64,000 bases of DNA from Paraglaciecola sp030730205 (GTDB lineage: Bacteria; Pseudomonadota; Gammaproteobacteria; Enterobacterales; Alteromonadaceae), in assembly GCF_052119645.1 (NCBI RefSeq), contig NZ_JBGQOM010000015.1, positions 4,251-68,250 on the forward strand, in the 5' to 3' direction. Below, in pieces: positions 1-8,043 of this stretch. Under the pieces are notes generated by a model, which saw only the letters and a program-made list of their open reading frames with translations, had not been told where the DNA came from and ran no database searches. A program made the translations under genes and the position numbers. Each line of letters begins with the position of its first letter. Positions within the stretch are counted from its first letter, which is position 1.

Positions 1-724
1 GCCAATTAAAAATGACTTCAGTACGCCCCGCTTCAATAACCTTTCCATGACGCATAACGATAATTTTGTCACTAATGTGCCGGACTATGCCCAAGTTATG
101 TGAGATAAAAATAAAGCCTAAACCAAGTTCCCGCTGAATATTCATCAATAAGTTAACGATTTGCGAACGTACCGATGGATCCAAGGCGGCAAAGGGTTCA
201 TCTGCTACTAACACTTGCGGGTTTAAAATCAGCGCTCTGGCCAGTGCGACACGCTGGCGCTGGCCATCAGACAACATATGCCGATAAAAAAACTGATGCT
301 CAGGCATCAAGCCCACTTTTACTAAGGTTTGTTCAATTTTTGCAGCACGCTCTAACATGCTCATGGTGGTATTTAAGCGCAGAGGTTCGTCAAGAATAGA
401 GCCTAGGGTGATGCCTGGATTGAGTGATTCATTACTGTTTTGGAAAATCATTCTAATGTTTAAGCAGCGCTGACGTTGATTAGACTTAGTCAGTGCTTCA
501 CCATGCAAATATATTTGACCACTATCGGGTTTTTCTAAGCCTACCAGTAACTTAGCCAGTAAAGACTTGCCAGAGCCATTCGCGCCAATAATTGCTAAGG
601 TCTCACCCGCTTTCAAATCGATATTTATCGGTCCTAATTCAAATTGTTTTGTTTTGTTAAAAAAGTTAAAGCTGTCTTTTTTATTAACAAATCGAAGATC
701 TTCAACGTGGATCAAGTCAGTCAT
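1..724 (-). CDS. sapF: Peptide ABC transporter ATP-binding protein SapF (partial, cut by window edge)
   Basis: Reading the minus strand from the ATG at 724 gives 241 codons that run off the left edge, so the C-terminus is missing. It has a canonical Walker A (GANGSGKS, about residues 47-54), an LSDGQRQR signature, a Walker B ending VADEP and a switch His in ISHNLG, the features of an active ABC ATPase of the peptide-importer (Sap/Dpp/Opp) group. Its ATG overlaps the sapD stop as ATGA, so translation is probably coupled. Known role of the family: powers SapBC in uptake of peptides and resistance to cationic antimicrobial peptides at the inner membrane. The sapF name rests on gene order sapABCDF and on similarity to the Sap set rather than DppF; the family is certain and the name very likely. 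Confidence 0.9.
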   Translation of the reverse strand, partial: MTDLIHVEDLRFVNKKDSFNFFNKTKQFELGPINIDLKAGETLAIIGANGSGKSLLAKLLVGLEKPDSGQIYLHGEALTKSNQRQRCLNIRMIFQNSNESLNPGITLGSILDEPLRLNTTMSMLERAAKIEQTLVKVGLMPEHQFFYRHMLSDGQRQRVALARALILNPQVLVADEPFAALDPSVRSQIVNLLMNIQRELGLGFIFISHNLGIVRHISDKIIVMRHGKVIEAGRTEVIFNW

Positions 725-1716
725 TTTTTATCCCAATGCAAAGGAAAGTGACAACTGTAGTAGTGTTGATGCACTCTTCTGACAGCTGGAACAACAACAC
801 ACTCCCTGCGAGCCCGAGGGCAGCGTGGTCCTAAACGGCAGCCTATTGGTAGGTGTTGTAAGGTGGGGATAGTGCCGTCTAACGAGCTTAGTGGTGACTT
901 GGGCGGCAAATCTTTCCGAAAACTGGGGGCACTATCTAATAGGGCTTGGGTATAAGGATGGAGGGCACGTTTTTTAAGTTGCAGCATATCGCCGCTTTCT
1001 ACAGTCTGGCCACAATATAATACAGTCATGTAGTGCGCCATGCTTGAAATAGCCAAAAGGTCGTGACTAACAAACAAGACGCTAAGTTTTCTAACTTGGT
1101 TAACGCGGCTCAGCAGTTTTAATATTTGCGATTTGGCTGTGACCTCCATGCCTCGAGTGGGATCGTCAGCAATGATAAGTTTAGGCTCAGATACTAAGGC
1201 CATAGCAATCATAAATTTTTGGCAAACGTCATTAGAAATTTGATGTGGATAACTCTTCATGCACAACTTATGGTCTTTTATGCCCACTCGGTGCAGCAGT
1301 TCCATGACAATTTTTTCCCGCTCTTTTTCTCTTCGCCAAAACAATCGACTCTCAAGACGAGCTTCAGGTACGATTTCTTTAAGTTGTTCGCCTAGGGTAA
1401 GAAGCGGGTCAAGCGAGCTTTTAGGATTTTGAAAAATAACAGAAATATCACTGCGGATGACCTTGCGCCGATTTTTAATCGACATGGTTAACAAATCTTG
1501 TCCTCGCCACGTCATTCGGTCAGCTGTTACGCGCCAGCGCTGAGGAATTGCGCCCACGATGGCTTTGATTACAAGGCTTTTACCTGAGCCTGATTCACCC
1601 ACTAATGCGTGAATTTGCCCTTCGTTAATGACTAAGTTAATTTTGTCTAAGGCTTTAACCCACTCGCCAGCGATATCTATCTCAAGAGTGAGATTTTTTA
1701 TATCCAATAAGCTCAT
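721..1716 (-). CDS. sapD: Peptide ABC transporter ATP-binding protein SapD
   Basis: 331 aa, the normal length for SapD. Walker A GESGSGKS lies at about 40-47 and Q-loop FQNP at about 95. The signature is degenerate (ISNDVCQK, about 160-167, instead of LSGGQ) and Walker B reads IIADDP, so the usual catalytic Glu is Asp185. E. coli SapD, as I recall it, also has a degenerate signature (LTEGECQK) but keeps DE, so the Asp is the local oddity. The C-terminal oligopeptide-transporter domain with CRLGPRCPRA and later Cys residues is present. The ATG shares one base with the sapC stop (TAATG). It should pair with SapF as an asymmetric ATPase under the SapBC permease. Confidence in identity is high; any loss of ATPase activity is inference. 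Confidence 0.93.
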   Translation of the reverse strand: MSLLDIKNLTLEIDIAGEWVKALDKINLVINEGQIHALVGESGSGKSLVIKAIVGAIPQRWRVTADRMTWRGQDLLTMSIKNRRKVIRSDISVIFQNPKSSLDPLLTLGEQLKEIVPEARLESRLFWRREKEREKIVMELLHRVGIKDHKLCMKSYPHQISNDVCQKFMIAMALVSEPKLIIADDPTRGMEVTAKSQILKLLSRVNQVRKLSVLFVSHDLLAISSMAHYMTVLYCGQTVESGDMLQLKKRALHPYTQALLDSAPSFRKDLPPKSPLSSLDGTIPTLQHLPIGCRLGPRCPRARRECVVVPAVRRVHQHYYSCHFPLHWDKK

Positions 1717-2609
1717 TAGTGCAACAGCCTGTTTCGTAAGGCTGAACGCAAACCATCACCCACTAAATTGATTGAAAGCATCATTAAAAAGATGGCCGCA
1801 CCCGGTAGAGCGATGCTCCAAGGCGCCATATATGCCACTTCAATACCCTCTGATAGCATTGCCCCTAATTCTGCGGTTGGGGCTTGGGCACCAAGATTTA
1901 AAAAACCTAGGGCGCTGATATCCAATATTGCGATAGATAACGCAAGCGTACCTTGGACAACTAAGACTTCACCCATATTAGGTAAAATAGATCGAATGAA
2001 AATCTGGGTTGGTGGCGCACCATCTAGTTTTGCTGCCCTGACATACTCTTTTTTACGCTCTTGTCTGACAAAATCTCGAGTTTGATGAATAAACTGCGGT
2101 GTTAACGCCAAGGTGATAGCCCACATACTGTTGACTAGACCGGTTCCTAAGATAGCAATAATAATAATGGCAATAAGTAAGGTGGGTATTGCCATCATTG
2201 AATCTAAAGTGTGGTTAACAACACTTGAGCGCACTCCGCGGCTCATTCCAGCCACAGCACCCACAGACACACCGACTAACATGGCCACTAGTACCAGGAT
2301 AATACTGATACCAAAAGTCATTTGGCAGCCGTACATCACTCTTGATAATAAATCTCGTCCTAAGGCATCGGTGCCAAATACATTTACGATACTTCCGTTG
2401 GGCTCCCAAGCTGGAGGGATTAAAATCGCATCGGTTTTTTGTAATAAAGGATCAAAAGGCGCAAGAATATTGCAAAACAACACTATGGTTAAAATAAAGA
2501 TAAAACAACACAAACCGCCAACGGCGATATGGTTTTCTTTAAATTCCAACCAGGTATGTTGCAACGGTGATGGGTGGAATTCTTCTTGATACAGTTCAGA
2601 TCGCGACAC
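1716..2609 (-). CDS. sapC: Peptide ABC transporter permease SapC
   Basis: Inner-membrane permease of the Sap importer, with a BPD_transp_1 fold: one N-terminal membrane helix (about residues 30-50), then five more, and the EAA loop (EYVRAAKLDGA) that contacts the ATPases. I chose a GTG start at 2609, giving 297 aa, because AAGGTGG lies just upstream and the length then matches E. coli SapC (296 aa). The longer open frame begins with TTG at 2636 and would overlap sapB by 41 bases; the GTG start overlaps by only 14. It is followed directly by sapD with a one-base overlap. Identity is supported by the strongly SapC-like stretches LSRVMYG, DISALGFLNLGAQAP and APWSIALPGAAIF. Confidence 0.92.
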   Translation of the reverse strand: MSRSELYQEEFHPSPLQHTWLEFKENHIAVGGLCCFIFILTIVLFCNILAPFDPLLQKTDAILIPPAWEPNGSIVNVFGTDALGRDLLSRVMYGCQMTFGISIILVLVAMLVGVSVGAVAGMSRGVRSSVVNHTLDSMMAIPTLLIAIIIIAILGTGLVNSMWAITLALTPQFIHQTRDFVRQERKKEYVRAAKLDGAPPTQIFIRSILPNMGEVLVVQGTLALSIAILDISALGFLNLGAQAPTAELGAMLSEGIEVAYMAPWSIALPGAAIFLMMLSINLVGDGLRSALRNRLLH

Positions 2610-3627
2610 GTTCCACCTTACTTTTTTTAGGGTCAACCAGTCTTAAGAATAAATCAATCGTCATGGTAAAGATAACCACTAAGGTTGCTACCGCTAACAT
2701 GCCTACCCTAATGGCGGGGTAATCTCGTTGATATATAGCCTGAATAAGCCAATTGCCAATGCCTGGCCAAGAAAATATTACTTCCACTATCATCGCATTG
2801 GTTAACAAAGTGGTAAATTGCATTCCTAGTAAGGGAAGTATTGGCATCAAAGAATTACGAATAGCGTGTTTCCAAATAACCTGTCTTGAGGTAAGCCCTC
2901 TAGCAACCGCGGCTTGCACAAAATCACTGTTCATTGTCTCAATTAAAGAGCGGCGCATAATCCGTAAAATAATCGTCGTTGTGAAAGCGGCAATAGAAAG
3001 AGTAGGTAAAATCAGATGGCGAACCGCATCAATAAAAACATCCGATTTGTTTTCAATATCTGACCATAAAATATCAAGCAATATAAAGCCGCTAATTCGA
3101 GGTACTTCATACAATAAACTAATTCTGCCTGACAACGGAAACCACCCTAGCTGTAACGAAAAACCTAAAATCAGGAGCATGGCGAGCCAGAAAACGGGAA
3201 TTGAATAACCTAGTACACTCACTGACAAAAGTGCATAGTCAGTGGTTTTATGATGCCGAAGACCGGCTAAAAACCCCAGAGGTAAGCCGACGATAAATGA
3301 CAGTAAAAGCGCGTAAGTACTGAGCTCTATACTTGCAGGTAGAGTTCGAGCGACTTCGCTGGACAACGATAAACCGGAACTGAAGCTTAAACCCCAATTA
3401 CCACTGAATAAGTCAATAAGATAATACCAATACTGCACAATAAACACGCTATCTCGGTGATAAAGGTGCTGTAATTGCTCTATTTCTTGCGGACTGGGAT
3501 TAGGTATACCACTTAAGTTGGCTAATGGCTCACCGGGAAATAAATAAATCAGTACAAACGAAAAAAAACTCAATGCGAGCAAGGTAAGAACCACTAAATT
3601 GGTAAAGCGAAGAACGACTCTGAGCAT
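2596..3627 (-). CDS. sapB: Peptide ABC transporter permease SapB
   Basis: 343 aa inner-membrane permease, the partner of SapC. An N-terminal membrane anchor (about residues 9-30) is followed by the long periplasmic segment typical of DppB/SapB permeases and then five helices. The EAA loop reads DFVQAAVARGLTSRQVIWKHAIRN and the C-terminal SWPGIGNWLIQAIYQRDYP is a hallmark of the DppB-like family. The ATG overlaps the sapA stop by one base (TGATG), a translational-coupling arrangement repeated through the operon. The family role is formation of the membrane channel for peptides delivered by SapA. Length is a little above the E. coli protein (321 aa), mostly from extra residues in the periplasmic part around 165-195. 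Confidence 0.93.
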   Translation of the reverse strand: MLRVVLRFTNLVVLTLLALSFFSFVLIYLFPGEPLANLSGIPNPSPQEIEQLQHLYHRDSVFIVQYWYYLIDLFSGNWGLSFSSGLSLSSEVARTLPASIELSTYALLLSFIVGLPLGFLAGLRHHKTTDYALLSVSVLGYSIPVFWLAMLLILGFSLQLGWFPLSGRISLLYEVPRISGFILLDILWSDIENKSDVFIDAVRHLILPTLSIAAFTTTIILRIMRRSLIETMNSDFVQAAVARGLTSRQVIWKHAIRNSLMPILPLLGMQFTTLLTNAMIVEVIFSWPGIGNWLIQAIYQRDYPAIRVGMLAVATLVVIFTMTIDLFLRLVDPKKSKVERVAI

Positions 3628-5273
3628 CAGTTTTTTGTCACTCCGGCCAATTTAACGCCGCCATATGGATTAATTTCGAAACCGACTAAATCCCGTCGAA
3701 AAGCTTGATACTTTGAGGCATGAGCAATCGGCACCAATGGCAGTTGTTCGGCGATTAAGGCATTGGCTTTGTAGTAAAAATATTGCCGGTCTTCAATACT
3801 GGTATATTTGAGTGCTTGACCGATGAGTTCGTCATATTCTGGTGAGCACCAAAATGCCCGGTTGGTGCCAGATTTAATCGCTCCACACGATAGCAATGGG
3901 CGATAAAAATTATCGGGATCACCATTGTCCGCGGACCAACCTATGAGCACAGAATCATGTGTACCTTGTTTTAACTTTTCTCTAAATGTTGACCACTCGT
4001 AACTCACAATTTCGACATTGACCCCAACGGCTTGTAGATAACTTTGCATCAATTCGGCCATTTTAATTGCATTGGGATTGTAAGGACGCTCAACTGGCAT
4101 AGCCCAGATATTCATAGTGAAGCCTGGCTCTATACCATTTTCTTGCAATAATTTTTTGGCAGCAGACGGATTATAATTAAGATTTTTTTGTTCACTTTGA
4201 AAGGCCCAAGAAGTAGGGGGAACAATATTTTTAGCCAAAATTGCACTGTCAAAATAGATCGCTTCAATTAGGGCATTTTTGTCAATAGCCAGAGATAAGG
4301 CGCGTCTCACACCGGGGCGGTCAAATGGTGGCTTAGCGGTATTAAAGGCCCAAAAGCCGACGTTTAAACCGGGTTTTTCGTCCAAAATTAAGTCTTTGGA
4401 TTGGCGAATAACATCCAACTCACTGTGCGCAGGTAGTGCCATGGCATCACATTCTCCGGTGATGAGTTTAGCTAAACGCAAGGAACTGGAGGGCGTAATA
4501 TCAAATATCAATTGCTCAGTTTGTTTGTTTTCTCCCCAATATTCGTCGTGTCTTTTATAACGAATAAAACTGTCTTGACGAAAATGAGCAAATTTGAAAG
4601 GCCCTGTGCCAACGGGTTGTCGATCAATGTTTTCTTTTTGATTTTTTTGTTCAAGACTATCTGCGTATTCTTTAGACATGATTACCGCAAAGTCAGTGGC
4701 CAAATTGGCTAAAAATGAACTTTGGGGCTGCTTAAGTGTAATTTCTAATCGATAGGCATTTACTCGCTCAACTTTTTCGATGAGATTAGCTAGACCAAGG
4801 CTGTCAGCGTAGGGATAGATCCCGCCGGCAACTCCGTGATAAGCGCTATTTGGCAAACGCCATCGATCAAAACTAAAAATAACATCTTCAGCATTAAATG
4901 TTCGGCTTGGTGAAAAATAAGCAGTGTGGTGAAACGCGACATCCTTTCGTAGCTGAAAAGTATACAGTAAACCATCGGTACTTATGCTCCAGCTAGTGGC
5001 CAGGCTTGGAATAACGCTGCCACTTTTGGGATCAAAGTCCAATAAACGGTCGTAAATTTGGTGGGATGATGCATCAACCGTGGTGCCCGAGGTGTCTAAC
5101 TGTGGGTTGAAGCTAGTGGGATTGCCTTCAGAGCAGTAAATTACTCCGTTTGATTTATTACTGGCACTAATAAGGGCATCACAGCCCGATAAACCAAGGC
5201 AACAAAGAGCTAGCATCATGTGCTGAACTTGACCTGGTTTGATGATGCTATTAAACACGCTAAAGTTACCCAT
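3627..5273 (-). CDS. sapA: Periplasmic peptide-binding lipoprotein SapA
   Basis: SBP_bac_5-type solute-binding protein of about 548 aa. The N-terminus carries a hydrophobic stretch ending LGLSGC, a lipobox, so it is probably a lipoprotein, unlike E. coli SapA, which has an ordinary signal peptide. Diagnostic stretches include FNAEDVIFSFDRW, DRQPVGTGPFKF, FNTAKPPFDRPGVRRALSLAID and GWSADNGDPDNFYRPLLSC, all close to SapA. In-frame ATGs occur at 5288, 5282 and 5273. I prefer 5273 because GAGGA lies just before it and it overlaps the pspF stop by only 8 bases. It captures peptides in the periplasm for SapBCDF. The overlap with pspF implies that sapABCDF is read at least partly from the pspF promoter. 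Confidence 0.92.
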   Translation of the reverse strand: MGNFSVFNSIIKPGQVQHMMLALCCLGLSGCDALISASNKSNGVIYCSEGNPTSFNPQLDTSGTTVDASSHQIYDRLLDFDPKSGSVIPSLATSWSISTDGLLYTFQLRKDVAFHHTAYFSPSRTFNAEDVIFSFDRWRLPNSAYHGVAGGIYPYADSLGLANLIEKVERVNAYRLEITLKQPQSSFLANLATDFAVIMSKEYADSLEQKNQKENIDRQPVGTGPFKFAHFRQDSFIRYKRHDEYWGENKQTEQLIFDITPSSSLRLAKLITGECDAMALPAHSELDVIRQSKDLILDEKPGLNVGFWAFNTAKPPFDRPGVRRALSLAIDKNALIEAIYFDSAILAKNIVPPTSWAFQSEQKNLNYNPSAAKKLLQENGIEPGFTMNIWAMPVERPYNPNAIKMAELMQSYLQAVGVNVEIVSYEWSTFREKLKQGTHDSVLIGWSADNGDPDNFYRPLLSCGAIKSGTNRAFWCSPEYDELIGQALKYTSIEDRQYFYYKANALIAEQLPLVPIAHASKYQAFRRDLVGFEINPYGGVKLAGVTKN

Positions 5274-6363
5274 CGTCCTCATCTGCATTTTCAAGAAGGT
5301 TATATTTTTTCAAATACCCTCTTAGCTGATGATACGTTAAGCCTAATTTTTCTGCAGTTTTCTTTTGGTTAAATTGGCTGTCCGCTAGCGCTTTATTGAT
5401 TAGGTCTATTTCAAAATTTTGCGACAGTTCTTTTAAATCTACTGGAAATTCGAATTGTTGCTCAGCGTTTGTTGTTGCAGAAGCTGTGTTGATGTGTGAT
5501 TTGTCTTCGGTCTTTGCGGGTTCTGGCGGTGCAGCTGGTACTGATATTCTGTCGAGTGTTTTGATTCTTTTTTTCGGCCTAAAAACCGATTCAAAGGGGT
5601 CAAGTACAATATGATGAACAGGCAAGTGCGGGTTATTGCTTCGATAAACCGCTCGTTCTACAGTATTTTTTAGCTCACGAATATTTCCCGGCCAATGATA
5701 ATCGAGCAAGGTACGTTTGGCCTTTTCGCTAAAACCACTAAATAACTCCATTTCAAGTTCACGAGCCATATTGATCGCAAAGTTTTCGGCTAACATGAGA
5801 ATGTCTTCTTTACGTTCACGAAGTGGAGGAAGCGTAATAACATCAAATGCGAGCCTGTCTAATAAATCAGCTCTAAACTCGCCAGAATCAGCCAAACTAG
5901 GTAAATCTTCATTTGTCGCAGCGACTAATCTAACGTCAACTTTTATACTGCGCGAGCCGCCAACCCGCTCAAACTCACCATATTCAATCACACGTAGTAG
6001 CTTTTCCTGGATCATGCCGGAGGTATTCGCTAACTCGTCCAGAAATAAAGTTCCGTTATGAGCCGTTTCGAAGCGACCTTCTCGTCGTTTCGCTGCGCCT
6101 GTAAATGCACCGGCCTCGTAGCCAAACAACTCGCTTTCTAATAAGCTTTCGTTTAACGCTGCGCAATTTAACTTTAAATAGGTTTGCTCCCAACGTTTTG
6201 ATAAAAAGTGTAATCGCGCTGCTACCAGTTCTTTACCTGTGCCCCGTTCACCTATTATTAACACGGGTTTATTCAAAGGGGCTATTTGCGATATTTGCTC
6301 AAGTACCTCTAAAAAACTGTTAGATTGTCCTAACAAATTATCTTGTTGGCGAAAGCGGCTCAT
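5266..6363 (-). CDS. pspF: Sigma-54-dependent activator PspF
   Basis: 365 aa bacterial enhancer-binding protein with no N-terminal sensor domain, as usual for PspF. The AAA+ domain starts almost at the N-terminus with Walker A GERGTGKE (about 38-45), the sigma-54 contact loop GAFTGA (about 85-90) and Walker B TLFLDE. A linker of about 60 residues, longer than in E. coli, precedes a Fis-type HTH (QKKTAEKLGLTYHQLRGYLKKY) at the C-terminus. The ATG at 6363 has AAGGA six bases upstream; a TTG three bases earlier is less likely. It diverges from pspABC, whose promoter it should activate while being held in check by PspA. Its last codons overlap sapA, linking stress regulation to the peptide transporter. 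Confidence 0.95.
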   Translation of the reverse strand: MSRFRQQDNLLGQSNSFLEVLEQISQIAPLNKPVLIIGERGTGKELVAARLHFLSKRWEQTYLKLNCAALNESLLESELFGYEAGAFTGAAKRREGRFETAHNGTLFLDELANTSGMIQEKLLRVIEYGEFERVGGSRSIKVDVRLVAATNEDLPSLADSGEFRADLLDRLAFDVITLPPLRERKEDILMLAENFAINMARELEMELFSGFSEKAKRTLLDYHWPGNIRELKNTVERAVYRSNNPHLPVHHIVLDPFESVFRPKKRIKTLDRISVPAAPPEPAKTEDKSHINTASATTNAEQQFEFPVDLKELSQNFEIDLINKALADSQFNQKKTAEKLGLTYHQLRGYLKKYNLLENADEDDG

Positions 6364-6486
6364 CAATATCCTTAAAAAGTGGTCTATTTAGCTAATAATT
6401 AGCGTAGATTGGTTCGATTGTAGTTTGGCTAAAAGGTATTGTAAATATTTTTTGTTTAAAATCAGGTAGTTACTTTGTTGTTAAGA

Positions 6487-6504
6487 TTGGCCTATAAATT
6501 GAAT
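6487..6504 (+). promoter_or_regulatory. Sigma-54 (-24/-12) promoter of pspABC
   Basis: The sequence TTGGCCTATAAATTGAAT places GG (6489-6490) and GA (6501-6502) at the spacing required for -24/-12 elements and resembles the E. coli pspA promoter (TTGGCACGCAAATTGT). The usual GC at -12 is GA here. Predicted transcription start is near 6513, about 55 bases before pspA. PspF sites should lie further upstream, between here and 6363. Confidence 0.8.
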
Positions 6505-6568
6505 ACCCTTAATCATCAACAACGTTACACAATAGATTTAGTTAACATTTATTAAAGAGGTAATAACT

Positions 6569-7246
6569 ATGGGTATCTTCTCTCGTTTCACCGATATAGT
6601 GAACTCAAATATTAATGCCATTCTGGACAAGGCTGAAGATCCAGAAAAAATGGTCAGACTGATTATTCAAGAAATGGAAGACACCTTAGTCGAAGTGCGT
6701 TCTGCTTCAGCTAAAACCTTAGCGAATAAAAAAGAAATCAGTACTCAAATTAATAAGCTTCAAAATGAAGCCTTAGATTGGAAGGCAAAGGCTGAATTAG
6801 CCATTAGCAAGGACAGGGAAGACTTAGCCAGAGCGGCACTACAAGAAAAGAAAAAATGTGATGATCACGCAGCTGTGCTAGTCAGAGAACTGCAATTAGT
6901 TGAAGAACAAATCGCTAAGTTGCAAAGTGAAGTGGGTCAGTTACAAGATAAATTAGCCGATGCCAAAACGCGTCAAAAAGCAATTATTTTACGTCAGAAT
7001 ACGGTCAGTTCACGTCTTGAAGTGAAGAAAACCTTAGACAGTACTAAGGTCGATGCTGCAATGGGGCGTTTCGAGCAATATGAACGTAAAATTGATGACT
7101 TAGAGTCAATGGTTGATGCGTATGATTTAGGTAAGAAAACCTTAGCGGACGAATTTGCTGAACTTGAAGCTGGTCAAGAAATTGATGATGAATTAGCGGC
7201 ACTGAAGAAAAAAGTGCAAGGTAAGTCATCAGCAGCTAAAAAGTAA
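6569..7246 (+). CDS. pspA: Phage shock protein A (PspA/IM30 family)
   Basis: 225 aa, almost entirely predicted alpha-helix and coiled coil, the ESCRT-III-like fold of PspA/IM30. The start MGIFSRFTDIVNSNINAILDKAEDPEKMVRL is the family hallmark: the amphipathic membrane-binding helix followed by the conserved EDPEKM. It binds stressed inner membrane and also inhibits PspF in the cytoplasm. AGAGG precedes the ATG by several bases. First gene of pspABC; pspB follows after 25 bases. Identity is essentially certain. Confidence 0.97.
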   Translation: MGIFSRFTDIVNSNINAILDKAEDPEKMVRLIIQEMEDTLVEVRSASAKTLANKKEISTQINKLQNEALDWKAKAELAISKDREDLARAALQEKKKCDDHAAVLVRELQLVEEQIAKLQSEVGQLQDKLADAKTRQKAIILRQNTVSSRLEVKKTLDSTKVDAAMGRFEQYERKIDDLESMVDAYDLGKKTLADEFAELEAGQEIDDELAALKKKVQGKSSAAKK

Positions 7247-7271
7247 TTTGCGCCAACTAAGGAGATAAGTA

Positions 7272-7508
7272 ATGGAAGGTATCGTAGGAATTGTCGTTGC
7301 ACCAATCATTATTTTTATGATTTTTGTCGCACCAATTTGGCTAATTATGCATTATCGCAGTAAGAAGCAGATCAATCAGGGATTAACTCAGGAAGAGTAC
7401 GCAACCTTGCAAGAGCTGGCTGATAGAGCTGATAAGATGGCAGACCGCATTCATACCTTAGAGTCGATATTGGATGCTGAAGCACCCCAATGGAGAAACA
7501 AAGTATGA
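7272..7508 (+). CDS. pspB: Phage shock protein B (membrane regulator)
   Basis: 78 aa. One N-terminal membrane helix (about residues 5-27), then a short cytoplasmic coiled segment with a leucine-rich EYATLQELADRADKMADRIHTLESIL typical of PspB. With PspC it senses membrane damage and draws PspA off PspF. AAGGAGA lies seven bases before the ATG. Its stop codon overlaps the pspC start (ATGA). Confidence 0.95.
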   Translation: MEGIVGIVVAPIIIFMIFVAPIWLIMHYRSKKQINQGLTQEEYATLQELADRADKMADRIHTLESILDAEAPQWRNKV

Positions 7509-7957
7509 GCTTAAAAAAAGAGTTATACCGCGACCCCGACAAAGGCAAAATTGCTGGGGTTTGTGCCGGTTTAGCTGACTACTTTGGCTGGGAGTTATGG
7601 CTAATTAGGATTTTAGTGGTCAGTGCTTTTTTTCTATTTGCCGGCCCCTTTATTTTTGTTAGCTATGTTGCTGCTTGGTTTATTTTAGATAAAAAACCGG
7701 GTTCTAAAGGCAGTAAAGCACCTTATGTTGAGCACAGCAGAGTAACTCAAACAAGGGGCAAAGGCTGGCACAACCAAACCGATGACGAAGAAAAAGTCGT
7801 GGTTAAGTCGAAAATTTGGCAGGCAGGAGAGCCGCCTAAGCAAGCATTTCATGATATTCAACAGCGTTTTACAAAAAATGAAACACGCTTGAGAAACGTA
7901 GAGACGTATGTCACATCTTCAGAGTTTCAACTTAATCGAGAAATTAGTCGTTTATAA
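7505..7957 (+). CDS. pspC: Phage shock protein C (membrane sensor)
   Basis: 150 aa with an N-terminal PspC domain: LYRDPDKGKIAGVCAGLADYFGWELWLIRI followed by a membrane helix (about 40-62). The cytoplasmic C-terminal half ends in a predicted coiled coil (RFTKNETRLRNVETYVTSSEFQLNREI). I chose the ATG at 7505, which overlaps the pspB TGA by four bases, over the in-frame ATG at 7490 that lies well inside pspB. It works with PspB as the membrane sensor that relieves PspF inhibition. No pspD or pspE follows; a terminator-like hairpin does. Confidence 0.95.
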   Translation: MSLKKELYRDPDKGKIAGVCAGLADYFGWELWLIRILVVSAFFLFAGPFIFVSYVAAWFILDKKPGSKGSKAPYVEHSRVTQTRGKGWHNQTDDEEKVVVKSKIWQAGEPPKQAFHDIQQRFTKNETRLRNVETYVTSSEFQLNREISRL

Positions 7958-7973
7958 TTTATCTCATTGTTAG

Positions 7974-8013
7974 AACCAAGCTAGATCAAATTTGATTTAG
8001 TTTGGTTTTTATA
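7974..8013 (+). terminator. Hairpin plus T-run after pspC
   Basis: A long imperfect inverted repeat (arms AACCAAGCTA and TAGTTTGGTT around an ATCAAATTTGAT core) is followed by TTTTTATATTTTT. It fits an intrinsic terminator for pspABC, possibly leaky, since ycjX begins only 30 bases later in the same direction. Confidence 0.6.
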
Positions 8014-8043
8014 TTTTTACCCAGCGCATTATTTTTGAGGATT

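Noticed and set aside
175..399. 74-aa plus-strand frame at the left edge
   Set aside because: It is a shadow of sapF, whose minus-strand frame has the complete ABC ATPase motifs.
6425..6443. TTGGCTAAAAGGTATTGTA as a sigma-54 promoter upstream of pspA
   Set aside because: The GG and the second element are two bases too far apart; the site at 6487-6504 has correct spacing and a better match.
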